Positions 24,001 through 34,065 of a stretch of DNA of 64,000 nt are shown piece after piece. A model generated the notes under the pieces. The model saw nothing but the letters and a program-made list of their open reading frames with translations. It did not search any database and was not told the DNA's origin. A program made the position numbers and the translations under genes. The DNA comes from Telopea speciosissima (lineage: Eukaryota; Streptophyta; Magnoliopsida; Proteales; Proteaceae): the NCBI RefSeq assembly GCF_018873765.1, contig NC_057919.1, positions 63,006,484 to 63,070,483 of the forward strand, in the 5' to 3' direction. Positions within the stretch are counted from its first letter, which is position 1, and every line of letters begins with the position of its first letter.

Positions 24001-24976
24001 TTGGTTTTCTCAATCAGTCTCATGACAATCTGATATTTAAATCAGCTTAAACATGGTACTGCTCTTGAAGAAATTTGGAAAGAAGATGATACATCTGCTG
24101 TTTCCGCAGGTTAGTTTGCATATGAACTCCTTACTGGGGAAAATGGATGTTTTTATGACATAGGCTTGCTGTAACCCATCACTCTAAAATTTACTGGTTA
24201 TCTTGTTATTGTTTCCCTTTTCCCTTGTCATGTCTTGTTATTGCTTTTCCTCTATTAAAAAATTGTACAAAGAAACAACAAAGTACAAGATAAATTAGAT
24301 TTTGTTTTAGTTGAGGCATCAGAGCAACAACTCAAACCTCTACAAAGCTTTCCTATTCACTTTATTTTGTCAACCCGTAAACTTTTGAACATTTCAAGTC
24401 CTCTAAAACTCCTTAGCAATGCATTTTGTTAATCCATTAACATGTATCAGACTATTGAGATTTTAGCATGATGAGATGTCTCATTTTGGAAGCTACATGA
24501 CCTTGTTAGGGACTGTGGAGGTCGCAGCTGATCAAGATGCACCGGATTTCACAACAGGCTCAGAGTTCCCCCTTGATCTCAATAGCATACAGAATAATTC
24601 TCAACAACCCCTGTACATAACTTCAGATCACCGGATTGCAACTTTGAAACTTGAAGATGAGATTGACGAGGTCCTCCAATCGTTGAAGAAATCTCAGGAA
24701 ACAGAATATAGAATTGCTAAGGAGAGGCTTTATGCTAAAAAAAGTTTCCTTCTTAGCCTGTATGAACAGCTCGACATGGAGAGATCTGAACTGGCTAAAC
24801 AATCATCAACTACTGAAGGTAACTCTGAAGCTTTACTTGCAAATGTCTTGAACAGAGTGAAACAAATAAACAGAGAGTCTGCAAGACTCAGAGAGATGGA
24901 GGAAGTAGCCAAGGGATTTGGAAGAGTTCCTAAAACTATTCTAACCGAGCACTTTGGTTTAGAAATTGAAGATTGA
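14704..24976 (+). CDS. OBERON-type PHD-finger nuclear protein (4 exons, 485 aa)
   Basis: Exons 14704-15070, 23375-23934, 24046-24109 and 24510-24976 join in phase at GT/AG sites into 1458 nt including TGA. Residues ~38-120 hold a conserved plant block (YAPIDWPNPGDNWTWKVGKR, GFWGDRYLYLPIRL, SVEQYIRMEFP). The second exon encodes a Cys/His-rich OBERON-like PHD region: CNICCSEPDFCRDCCCILCC, CGHVAHIECALRSYMAG and YYCRRCDRRTDL. The last exon is rich in Leu/Glu/Lys heptad-like sequence, probably a coiled coil. OBERON proteins are nuclear chromatin-associated PHD proteins acting in meristem and embryo development; this gene shares the PHD type but I cannot assign an orthologue. The start is the first ATG of the open leader and may not be the true one. 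Intron 1 (15071-23374) contains a full copia element. Confidence 0.75.
15071..17033. other. Intron 1 of OBERON-type gene, 5' part
   Basis: No exon or transposon ends recognised. It includes a T13/G17 homopolymer junction at about 15308-15339. Confidence 0.55.
17039..17292 (+). repeat. Copia 5' LTR
   Basis: 254 bp. The terminal dinucleotides have decayed: it starts TATTATCG where the 3' LTR has TGTTATCG, and ends CG where the 3' LTR ends CA. It holds a perfect 12-bp inverted repeat at 17061-17091. Confidence 0.95.
17293..17304 (+). promoter_or_regulatory. Primer-binding site, initiator tRNA-Met
   Basis: TGGTATCAGAGC directly follows the 5' LTR, the usual copia primer-binding site. Confidence 0.95.
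17833..21735 (+). pseudogene. Copia gag-pol remnant
   Basis: gag starts at ATG 17833 and soon shifts frame (~17945). A CCHC zinc knuckle (CHHC then RHIQCFC) lies at ~18600-18640. The protease motif reads DSRAS instead of DSGAS (~18887). Integrase blocks include HPDVWGP and FVDDYSKVTW (19420-19510). RT runs 20515-20949 with LKARHVAKGYAQ, LDVKNLHEEVFMEQPPGF and a YLDD box followed at once by a stop. RNase H is split: SDADWAG (~21424) and the RTKHIEVDCHF-like/EQLADVFTKSL end (21550-21670) remain, and the segment between is largely deleted. Many stops and shifts make it non-coding today. Confidence 0.93.
21728..21741 (+). promoter_or_regulatory. Copia polypurine tract
   Basis: CTTGAGGGGGATT lies directly against the 3' LTR start, in the position that primes plus-strand synthesis. 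Confidence 0.85.
21742..21991 (+). repeat. Copia 3' LTR
   Basis: 250 bp, TG...CA ends intact, near-identical to the 5' LTR, and carrying the same hairpin (21766-21792). Confidence 0.95.
21997..23374. other. Intron 1 of OBERON-type gene, 3' part
   Basis: No exon recognised. Holds a (TA)n run near 22398-22412, a G tract near 23020-23034 and the long T tract (23340-23361) before the exon 2 acceptor. Confidence 0.55.
23375..23934 (+). CDS. OBERON-type gene, exon 2 (PHD region)
   Basis: The acceptor CTTACAG follows a 22-base T tract. The exon carries at least 14 Cys plus His in C-X2-C and C-X2-H-type spacings and ends GAGAAAG|GTAAAA. Confidence 0.85.
24046..24109 (+). CDS. OBERON-type gene, exon 3
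   Basis: A short 64-nt exon after AAATCAG, encoding LKHGTALEEIWKEDDTSAVSA and ending GCAG|GTTAGT in phase 1. Confidence 0.8.
24510..24976 (+). CDS. OBERON-type gene, exon 4 (C-terminus)
   Basis: The acceptor TTGTTAG restores SAG-TVEVAADQD. The exon encodes a charged, probably coiled-coil segment (KLEDEIDEVLQSLKKSQETE onward) and ends FGLEIED before TGA. Confidence 0.8.
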
Positions 24977-25419
24977 AAAATCTATGAGACATTCTCCAAA
25001 TTCTCCATTCATGCCAAGCACTTACCATCTATATGAGTTAAACTTGCCATTCCATGGTGGTATTTTGGGGAGTAATGCCAGAAGAGACTGGATCTGCATG
25101 CGCAACGATGAGAGTTCGATCGAGTTGAACCAATGAAACTGAAAATTTAATTAAATAATTAGATTGTTTTGTACATTCTCTTTGATTTTTATTGGTTCGG
25201 ATATTAGATAATTTGGAAACTATATAATTGAAAAACTGTGGTTCATGGGATTTTCATTGAATAATTAGGTTGATATATACATTCTCTTTGTTTTTTACTT
25301 GTTCGGATATTAGTTACATCTTGAAACTATATATGTGAAATATTGTGGTTCACTGGATGAAAAGTCAAAAAGAGAGAGAGGATCAGGGTTCAGCTGGATT
25401 TACTATTAGTTTTGACACC
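24977..25419. other. 3' flank of OBERON-type gene
   Basis: Probable 3' UTR and downstream sequence. Two similar ~90-bp stretches (about 25150-25240 and 25255-25350), both containing ATTCTCTTTG and TTCGGATATTAG, suggest a diverged tandem duplication. Confidence 0.5.
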
Positions 25420-25743
25420 AAAAGAGCTAGTGCCAGGCCTAAAATGACCATAGGTGAGGTTGTGAGGAATGACATGCTTAGTCTGGTCTTGTGCCAAGTA
25501 TGACCTCAAATAGAGCCTTTTGGAGGGTAAGGATCTACGTTATTGACACCATGTAGCTGAGATTTTCTTGGGCTATCCTCTTTCCTTAGACTTTCATTCT
25601 TCATTTTCCACTACTTACTTTTTTTATCCCATTTTTTTTTTATCTTCATTCTTCTCCATTCCTCTTACTTTGTTTTTTGAAAAGATCCATGTAGCAGTCC
25701 CCATTTAGTTGGGATAAGGCTGAGTTGTTGTAGTTGTTGTTTG
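25420..25743 (+). mobile_element. RTE-type LINE, 3' fragment
   Basis: Matches the 3' end of the LINE at 54907-55452: AAAGAGCTAG, CCTAAAATGACCATAGGTGA, ATCTACGTT, CCATGTAGCTGA and CCCATTTAGTTGGGATAAGG, ending in a TTG-rich tail. Only the last part of the coding region and the 3' UTR remain. Confidence 0.85.
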
Positions 25744-26676
25744 CCCTGTAAAATGTGGCATTAAAGAAATCTAGGGTGTGAAAGAGACTCATTTTTTGTG
25801 CGTTAGGCTTACACTTGTAAGCAAGAGAGTCGATCCCATGACCTTCTTGTTTTAAAGAGTTGCTGGAACCATGATTCTTATTTAAATTGCATCGATTCTG
25901 ACTGATCCAGTTCGACTTAGACCTGTATGGAAACTAAGGTTAGGGCTTATGGTGACCGATTCTTCATTGATCCTGACCGATCCCGATGTAGAATCAGTCA
26001 ATCTGACCAATCTGATCCGATTTTTATAACACTGGGTATTTAAAAATCTAACCTAATACCAAGTATTAGCCGAATGATTCTATTAGCGTGATCGAACTCA
26101 GTGTAGCATGAAATCTTCATAAACCTCACAATCAAAAATAGAACAAGCAAAACACAATTGTATTGTGTTGCAGTCCTTTGATGCTCATAAGATTTATTGC
26201 ATTGGGAGTTTTCATGCGCCCATGGGTGGACATTATCATTTTCCAAAGCAGAATGGTAGGTCTGCCAAGACAAGCTACAATGTTCATAAGAAAGCATAGT
26301 TATGGCATGAACACCAAGGATTTTAAAATCGGCTGATCTGGTGGAATCAGTCCCAAAAACCTTAGAATTGGCCTCTCAGATCTGAAAATTCAACAATCTG
26401 ATCCCAAAAACCCTAGAATCAACCACTCTGAACTATCCAAAATCGGAATTGGTCATGGCCGTAGGCTTAGGGTTACATTTGGATGAAATGGCAAATCCTG
26501 AACTGTGAGAACTCAAACCACTGAGGTGGCCTAGATGTTATTATTTATGGGTTCTGCTGACTGACTGAAACCAGATCAACTCAGTTATCCAACTTGGTTT
26601 TGATCAACTTACCCAATGATAGATCCAACATTCCCAGATTCTTCACATAAGAATCTGTGACACATACATAAACTTT
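25744..26676. other. No gene recognised; diverged short repeats
   Basis: Patches with GATCCGATT, CCGATTC and AATCGG motifs (25870-26040, 26310-26470) look like worn hAT-type MITEs, but I could not match termini or target duplications. Confidence 0.4.
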
Positions 26677-26679
26677 TAG

Positions 26680-26807
26680 GCTATGTTTGGAAGCCAAGAA
26701 AAGAAAACAAAAAACATAATAAAACAAATTTCATGATGACATAATGGGTTTATCTTTCTCCTCAAATTCAAAATTTTCTTTTCTTTTCTTGGCAACCAAA
26801 CATAGCC
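26680..26807. mobile_element. Tourist-like MITE (GGCTATGTTTGG family), copy 2
   Basis: Ends GGCTATGTTTGGAAGCCAAG and its inverse CTTGGCAACCAAACATAGCC bound about 128 bp, flanked by TTA on both sides. That is the 3-bp target type of PIF/Harbinger-derived Tourist MITEs. A related copy lies at 3966-4089. Confidence 0.75.
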
Positions 26808-27030
26808 TTAGGATTACTGGCAAAAAAAAAATGAAAAGTAAAATGAAGCCAAGAACATTGAAACATTCATGAAATGATGATTGTTCCAGTTTTCCGTTCC
26901 CATAGTGAATTAAGAATCTCTTCACCCACTACCTTTATTATAGTTGGAAGGAAGAAGACCATGCCACTGAAAGCAAGGCTTTTCTTTACATGATAAATAC
27001 TGAATACAGCAAGAGGGGGGGGGGGGAATC

Positions 27031-27197
27031 TGTTGGGTCCTCTGTAGCACGACATGGTGTGTAGCGCACCATCTGACGGCCCGCAATGATTGGGCACGTA
27101 GTCCAACACACAAGCGGGATGTTGGACTGCATGCCCAAACACTGTGGGCTGTTGGATGTGCGCTACACACCATGTCGTGCTACAGAGGAGCCCAACG
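27031..27197. repeat. Long foldback, ~80-bp arms
   Basis: Left arm TGTTGGGTCCTCTGTAGCAC... and right arm ...GTGCTACAGAGGAGCCCAAC are inverted complements. A block of about 30 bp is perfect (around CTCTGTAGCACGACATGG) and the inner arms are about 80% alike, with almost no loop. It is either a MITE or a transcribable hairpin. Confidence 0.85.
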
Positions 27198-27842
27198 CAT
27201 CCTCTGCTGCCACTGCAACAGATCCCAACAAGGATTTGCAGAACCTTGCAACCATCTCTATTCATCCAATTCAGAGTTGCAGAAACCATTGCTGTAAGGA
27301 TCTATAACCAATTCTCATACTCCAACTTCCCCTTGAACCATTTTTACCCACTGCAATACGTTTGCAAAACCAAATTCAGCTCTACCTAGCCATGTTTGTC
27401 AGGTTTTCCTAATACTGATTCTTGTAATATCATCATAGTCCTCTCCCCACCTCCAAAATATGAGGGACTGAACCAGATTCATCTGAACCTTACGTATCCA
27501 CTTTGAAATTACCCTGAAAATATTTGGGCTTTAAAAACTGCATCAAGCTAGCTACTCTTTCAAGCTTTTCTTGAATGTGCAAGAATGCCAGAGTCATTGA
27601 GACTCAAGTGGAGTGGGTGTCGATCTGACTTCTCCCAAACGAAAAATGGATTGATTACTCTCTTGCCTCGGTTGCTCTAAGGATTTTTAATATTCAGATG
27701 ATGATAAGGAGATTTGAATGAACACGAAGCAAGTAGCTGAAATTGATTTCTGATCATCCTTTCGAATGATGATTTTACATAAAAAAGATCCCAATGGGGG
27801 AATGCTTACACTGAAGAAACTAAATTAATCTAAAGGGCGGCT

Positions 27843-27963
27843 GTTCTCTATGCCGCAACGCAGCCTGTGCCCTGGCACATGGGGATGGGTGCAATGACCA
27901 CCCTGCCCCCCTGCACAGGCTGCCTATGTGCCTGGGCGCAGGTTGCACTGCGGCACAGAGAAC
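27843..27963. repeat. Foldback MITE (GTTCTCT...AGAGAAC)
   Basis: The left end GTTCTCTATGCCGCAACGC pairs with the right end GCACTGCGGCACAGAGAAC, and GCAGCCTGTGC pairs with GCACAGGCTGC inside. A related fragment starts near 32098 (TTCTCTGTGGGGGAG). Confidence 0.7.
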
Positions 27964-28290
27964 ATTCTCCCTAATCTAAATTACTCCTACTCCTAAGAAA
28001 ATGTGACGAAAGGTCTTTTTTCGCTCCTTCAATTGTTCTTTTTATGCTTGACGGTTCTGAAAATTTATTATCTCCACCTCCTGCTAACAACAGTTATAAT
28101 TTCCTTCTTGACCGATTAAAACTAAAATCCTGATGGGTTGATCATAATCGTCTCAGATAAATGTACCTGTTAGTCTTTGCCAGTTCTGAACGGAACCAGC
28201 TCACTTATCTTTGTGTCGTCTTGGGTCTGGACTTTGTTGGCCCTATTTCTTTGACCGTAAATCGGGTACAAACAATACCATTGGATGTCT

Positions 28291-29000
28291 TAGGGCCATT
28301 GTGTCAATTTGGGATCAGAACTGGGAACCGTCCCAGAACCATCCCACTAAAACCCGGTATCAAACCATTTCATTAATAAATGAGACGGTATTGGGATCTG
28401 ATTTTGGTACCGAATAATAAATGGGATGGGACGTTTCTGGGACGGGATTCCCAATGATACTAGAACCGAAATACCAGTTAGGTACCGGAACTATGAGTAC
28501 CATTTCAAAGTGTATATTTCATGTTATTGTGTGAAGTTTTATGGATGTGGTTTGATGTATTTTAGTGGTATTTTCTCTTATAGAGGTTTTGGGTAATGGA
28601 CCTTTAGATCTATAGACTTATTTTGTGATGACACTAAAACCATATATGAGTTTGTTTATTTCGTCGTCATTCATTCTTAAACGTTGTTTTGAAAAGATTA
28701 CATATGATCTTAAGGAGGACATTGAAGAAGTAAATCCATGAAATTTATCTTAGTTTTGTATTCTAAGTTGCTTTCAAATAATGGCTATCTTGAAACCATT
28801 AAACTTCTTCTTCCTTTTTTATTGGGCCTAGACCGTTTAGGAACCGGTACCGTCCCATTCCATTAATAATTGGGATTGTGGCCTAAGTTCGGTCCTATTT
28901 GCTAAATGGAACGATACTGGAATTGACACATTTTTGTACCAATATCGATACCGGTTTAAACCCGTCTCAAGTACCGAGAACCGTCCCAATTGACAGCCTA
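28291..29000. mobile_element. Possible hAT-type non-autonomous element (TAGGG ends)
   Basis: Starts TAGGGCCATTGTGTCAATTT and ends, reverse-complemented, TAGGCTGTCAATTGGGACGG. It is full of GGTACCG and GGGACGG motifs and their complements. This matches the common plant TAGGGCTGTCAAT hAT MITE pattern, but the ends align only with a gap and no 8-bp duplication is clear. Confidence 0.45.
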
Positions 29001-29089
29001 GTCTAAATCATGGAATTAGATATCGTATCAGAATTTATCAGTATTGAAATCGGCTGACACCAATACAAATCCCATCACTGATATTAATA

Positions 29090-29494
29090 AGGGAAAATTA
29101 CATGATTAGCTACTTTTGAGTTTTCATTTACAAAACTGTCCACCCTATGTTTGAGTTAACAAAAATAGATAAAAACAAGTTAAGGTTTACAAAATTGGAC
29201 AAAATAGTGTCTCTCCCTCCCACATTTATTTTTTTAGACATTTTTATCCCTGTCATTGCCTTATTGCCTAGGCATCCTCCGTTCCCTGCAACCCTACCCT
29301 TGTCCCAGCCACCGCCATTCTCTGCTTCCCCAAGTAACAGAAGGGGGAAAAAAAAAGAGATTTTTTCAGAGGGGAACTGCCGAGGAAAGAAAGACAGTCA
29401 CTGTTTTGTCTAGTTTTGTAAAACTAAATTTGTTTTTGTCTATTTTTGTTAACTAAATGAAAATCTAAAAGTAGCTAATCATGTAATTTTCCCT
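29090..29494. mobile_element. MITE with long terminal inverted repeats
   Basis: 405 bp. Left AGGGAAAATTACATGATTAG and right CTAATCATGTAATTTTCCCT are perfect inverses for at least 20 bp, and the similarity extends to about 45 bp or more. Flanked by a perfect 7-bp ATTAATA (29083-29089 and 29495-29501), possibly 8 bp. Confidence 0.88.
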
Positions 29495-29860
29495 ATTAAT
29501 AACCATGTTCTATTGGTTTGGATTGACAACTTGACGGTTTTCAGGGCCCAAGGCATATCCGTCAATATATGTCCATACATTCCCCTCGTAAGCTGTGCAC
29601 CCTCTTGGGGTCCAGAAAATTTTAGTGTTTTATTTTTGAAAACTTTGTTTGGGCTTGAATTTGACATGTTAGTGGCCATATATTGGATTCTACCTGGCAA
29701 ACAGGAATGGATTCCTTCCTAATTGGGTCAATTAAAGAACCTATTCTTAGTTTTTTTTATTTTAAGACTATTAAAAGTCTTAATGAACCAGGCTTTGGCT
29801 AAAGACTCCGGCTACTGCAGGTTCTGAGAGGGGCAAATGTATGTAGTCTCACCCTGGAAA

Positions 29861-30062
29861 ATAATCTTTTTCAATTCCTTAAAAGTGTGCAGTGCAGCAA
29901 TGGTAAGTGGAGATGTCGACACCTGATAGCTCGGACATCCAATAGTTTGAGCTCATTGAGTTCTATTGTGCTTGGACCGTTGAATGTCTGAGCTGCCAGG
30001 TGTCGACATCTCCATTTAGCACTGCCGCACTGCACACTTTTAGGAATTGGAGAGGATTAAAA
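29861..30062. mobile_element. Palindromic MITE, unit 1 of a pair
   Basis: Nearly the whole unit is an inverted repeat: AATTCCTTAAAAGTGTGCAG on the left answers CTGCACACTTTTAGGAATT on the right, and GGAGATGTCGACACCTG answers CAGGTGTCGACATCTCC. Confidence 0.8.
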
Positions 30063-30091
30063 TTTATCTTACCCCCCCGTTTCATAGAGGG

Positions 30092-30286
30092 ATTATTATC
30101 CTCTCCAATTCCTAAAGCTCAACAGTGTGACAGTGCGGGGTGAAAATGTCGACATGTGGCAGCTCGGACATCCAACGGTCCGAGCTCAACATAGTCAATG
30201 AACTTGAACTGTTGGATATCCAAGTTGTCATGTGTCGGGATCTCCACCTAGCACTGTCGAGCTTTAGGGAATTGGAGAGGATAATT
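30092..30286. mobile_element. Palindromic MITE, unit 2 of a pair
   Basis: Related to the unit 30 bp to its left: ATTATCCTCTCCAATTCC at the left end answers GGAATTGGAGAGGATAAT at the right, and CGGACATCCAACGGTCC recurs near the centre. A third partial copy of the right end lies near 39405-39445. Confidence 0.8.
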
Positions 30287-30429
30287 TTCCTTCATCATAG
30301 AGAGACTGTTTTCATATTTCGAATCCACAACCTAATGGTTGCAATAATGCAACTCAACTTTTGCGCCAAAGCTTTGGCTAATAAACACAAAATGAACCAG
30401 GCTTTGGCTAAAAAAAATAAAAAATTAAA

Positions 30430-30690
30430 TGGTTAAGTTACGGGTGTCAATGTGTACTGGTTTATTTATACCGAATAAATTTGGTATGGTATCGATATAA
30501 GGTACATGTACCAAGTCGGTGTTATGGACAAAACAACGAAAATGCATCATACCATACTGATACTGTACCGAATACCTATACTGATAAATTCCAAATAGAT
30601 TAGGTATGATATCGATATGAGATACCTGTATCGATTGGTATTCGGTAAAATATCGGTATAAGGTATATGTGCAGTCTACAAGCGAAACTA
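30430..30690. repeat. Diverged MITE-like patch rich in GGTAT/ATACC
   Basis: GGTGTCAATG at the left followed by repeated GATACC, GGTATCGATAT and TCGGTATAAGG motifs suggests a worn hAT-type MITE. Ends and duplications are not resolved. Confidence 0.35.
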
Positions 30691-30784
30691 GGCTCTCAAT
30701 GGTTTGATTCCCAGTAGAGTTTTTCAAAGGGTGGTAGAAATTAACCAAAACTAGTATATTTAAATTCGTGAATATCTTAAACAA

Positions 30785-30954
30785 GAGGGCGAGCCTTGGT
30801 GCAACGGTTAAGATTGCTCCATTGTGACCAAGTGGTAAGTTCGAGTCTAGAAACAGTCTCTTTGCAAAAGCAGGGGTAAGGCTGCGTACATTATGACCCT
30901 CTCCAAACCCGGCCCGCAGTAGCGGGAGCCTCGTGCATTGGGTATGCCCTTCTT
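30785..30954 (+). mobile_element. Au SINE, copy 2
   Basis: GAGGGCGAGCCTTGGTGCAA start, box B-like GTTCGAGTCTAG, conserved GCTGCGTACATTATGACC and GCGGGAGCCTCGTGCATTGG. Flanked by a perfect 14-bp target duplication, AATATCTTAAACAA (30771-30784 and 30955-30968). It lacks the long terminal T-run of copy 1. Confidence 0.95.
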
Positions 30955-30968
30955 AATATCTTAAACAA

Positions 30969-31487
30969 TAATAAAAAGAATAAACTATATGCATGCATTA
31001 TGCAAGATAGGGTAATGAAATCCTTGTTAGACACAAAGAACTAGGCAGGTGTTTCAAGTTTCAACTTGAGCACCCAACCCTACCTTTCTCTATTCTCTAT
31101 CCCTCCCTTACACTCACAGTCACAAAATGTTTTTATTCGGATACTAAAACTGTTTTAAGGGACTGCTTTACCATTCAAGAATGTATCCGTATTATTAGAA
31201 ATCTCAACAAAAGATTACACTAGATTGAGCATAGTATGTATATTGTGGCTTCATTTTTCCTAAAAAACTTCTTTAAGAAAACTTCATTTTTCATAGGATT
31301 TTTTGGAGTGCTTTATTTTACCATTTGGCGAACCTCATTTTGATCAAAATTTGACATGTGAACAAGGGCCTTTTGGGATTTAGAACCCACAAAATTTCTG
31401 TTTTATCCAACTTGTGACATTGTAAATATTAGCATTAAACTTAAAAAAAAACTTTCTACTCTTGTCACACAAGAAAAATCTTCTCCC

Positions 31488-31533
<46 letters not shown>

Positions 31534-32367
31534 AACAAAAACAAAGCACCAAAAAAATGTAGCTGCCTGGGTGACCCAAATTTTGTGGACAACCATGTTA
31601 AGTTTTGCCAAATGGCAAAAACAAAGCACCAAAAAAATGGAGGACTACCATGATAGTGAGGAAGAGTGACCATGATTAAAAAAAAAAAGGGATTTCTTTC
31701 CATTATTGTAACATCTCTTAAAAGAGTGACTCACTGACATAACCAAAAGTAAGTAGGGTCTCTACCTTTTTTTAAGAAGCTTTAAATCTTTATGGGTCCT
31801 CCTCCTCCTATCATTATGAATCTTAGTATCTAAGAGAAGGAGCAGGGTCAGGGAGGTCAAGTGCTATCAAATCTCAACTCTTTTCACTGATAACTAATCA
31901 TGTTGGTGGTGGTAGTCGGCAGAATTATTAATACTAAACCTGGGATGTTAAATAATGATGCTCTTACTTGGTGGGAGGAACTATTGGAACTATAATTCTG
32001 CAATGATCATGGGTTACTAATAATTTGCTCAAACTGTTAATATTGCTTTAGTTTATCTTAAAATACATGAATGCTTCCCTCTATTTATTAATTGGGTTCT
32101 CTGTGGGGGAGTGTGCGTCCTGCACCCAGACACAGAGGGGGCAAAATGACTATCCTGCCCCTCCCCCCATGAAAGGCAATAATGATCACCCTGTTGATGC
32201 CACTGTGCGTGCTCCCATTGGCCATGTGCATGCCTAGAAACAGATCTGTAACTCAGTTCAAATTGTTGGTTATTTTCCTCCAGTTGCTTCTTATGGAGTT
32301 GGGTTGTCTATATCCCTGTAAAGTCTTGTAGGATCTCTTGGCTTACCTGCTGTTGCTTGTCTCACAG
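30969..32367. other. No gene recognised; AAT microsatellite
   Basis: Only the simple repeat at 31488-31529 and a GTTCTCT foldback fragment near 32098-32175 are recognised. Upstream exons of the putative gene at 32368 should lie here but could not be identified. Confidence 0.45.
31488..31529. repeat. (TAA)14 microsatellite
   Basis: An uninterrupted trinucleotide run of about 42 bp. Confidence 0.95.
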
Positions 32368-32703
32368 GCAGCTGGAGCAAGAGATGGAGACTATAATCAA
32401 GGTGGATTTTTATCTGCTGCTGTACTCATCGTGCGGCGCTGCCGGTGCCATGTGTGCCATGTGGGGCCCGCTGTGCACACTTGGCACCTGCAGCGCTGCA
32501 GTTACAGCAGCGGATAAGGATCCAATTAAGGTACTGAAGCCAGGGCCTTTTGGGCATACAAAGCAAGTTTTTCTGCTGAAGGGGTACACAAGGCAAAGGC
32601 CATAGTTGAAAGAGCAGTGGAGAATTGGAAGAGGAATGCAACTACAGAGAAGAGAGCTTACATCTTGGATTGTCACATTTGTAATATGATGGATTGCTTG
32701 TGA
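32368..32703 (+). CDS. Possible 3' exon of an unidentified gene, split by a MITE
   Basis: After a TCTCACAG acceptor, 32368-32401 reads AAGARDGDYNQ. Joined to 32531-32703 it continues GTEARAFWAYKASFSAEG and then VHKAKAIVERAVENWKRN to a TGA at 32701-32703. The two parts are in phase and the gap is exactly a 120-bp MITE plus one 9-bp target copy. A second frame, QLEQEMETIIK joined to VLKPGPFG, is also open across the join for a shorter distance, so I cannot be sure which frame is real. The family is not recognised and upstream exons are not found. Confidence 0.35.
32404..32523. mobile_element. 120-bp foldback MITE with 9-bp target duplication
   Basis: The ends GGATTTTTATCTGCTGCTGT and, reverse-complemented, GGATCCTTATCCGCTGCTGT are inverted repeats whose similarity continues inward for about 40 bp. 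AATCAAGGT (32395-32403) and AATTAAGGT (32524-32532) form a 9-bp duplication with one mismatch, the length typical of Mutator-like elements. Confidence 0.85.
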
Positions 32704-34065
32704 TTTCCTTTATTTAGTTATTGGATCAGAATGACATTTTATGAATATTACATGTAACTCTTCTTTATTACCAACTGAAATAAAATATTTTTGCATCGTT
32801 CTTAATGGAGTTTAATCTGAAGAGTAATAGATTTCATGGGAGGTTGTACATGAATTAGTTTTCTTTTACTGTTCTTTGATGCTGAGAAGTTTTACTCCCT
32901 TTTTTTCTGATAAATAAATTCTGTATTTTTCCTGTTCTGAATATGATGATGAGAAATTGTATCTTTCTGATAAATGAGAAACAATGTTCCTTTTTCCTGC
33001 CTGGCCAAATGAAAAGTGTAGGCCAAATCCTTTTGATTCTGAATGAAGATAATTCCTATTTAAAGCAAATCCATTAAAGAACCAGACCTTTTAAACCGTC
33101 ATCATCTGTTCTCCTGGTCCAAAAAGAAAAACCAACCTGATACACAATCTAAAAATGAAGCCTTCTACTTTTTTATTTCTTTAAGCTGCTGCAGGATCCA
33201 TGAGCACTTGTGGGCCCCAGTCAGCATATCATCCACATAGGCATATCCTTGTCTCCATTACAATATTTGCTCTCCAGATTCCCATTAAGTGGTTTTTACT
33301 AAAGATTTTTGCTTTTATTCCTATCAGTTGTCAATTTGCAACAGGGTGTCCAAGTATCAGTGGAACAAAATCTTGTCCAATGTATTCATTGTTTTGTGTA
33401 GGTGGGAGACTTCAGAGCAATTAACCAAAAGCTGTTAGAAAAATGAAGTTCAAGTTTATTGCAATTTCTATGGAGCAATTAGCATAAGATATTTCCAACA
33501 TTCCTGATTGAATGACTAGGTGAAATGCAAGAAATAGGGTGGAAAGCTCTAAAAATGGTGGTCCATATGGCTCAAAAGTTACCATAATCCATCTATCCAA
33601 TGGTCAAATTAGTCCACGTGGCAAAACAAGCTGCTTCAGTTTGAAGTTTGTAGTTTGTACAGCATCAAATGCTTTAGTTGACTATATTTTCCCTTATTTT
33701 AAAAGAATAAATAAAAATTGTTAAGGAGAAAATATGATTTCATTGATAGAAGATTGAGATATTGGCAAGAACAAGGAGAGGATCATATGCCTCAAAGTTT
33801 GAATAACAAAAGAATGTCAATGTGAATCAAACTTGGGTCTTCTTGGCTTGAACTATAAAAACTAATTTTCATGGAATACAGAACTGTTGTTTCACATTCT
33901 GGGGAGAGGGGGGGGGGGGGGGAACAAAAGAAGAAATTCGAATGTACATCCACTTCAAATAAAGGTAAAAGAGAGCTGCTTGTAGACAACCCAAAAGCAA
34001 AATGAAACCACAGCTAAGTAGAACCAGAAACACAGAGAACCGTTTGGTTTTCAGATCTTCACCTT
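32704..34065. other. Intergenic space between two convergent units
   Basis: Likely 3' UTRs and spacer. A G tract lies at about 33905-33921. No other feature recognised. Confidence 0.5.

Noticed and set aside
28291-29000. Firm hAT assignment for the TAGGG-ended element
   Set aside because: Kept only at low confidence because flanks show no 8-bp duplication and the ends align with a gap.
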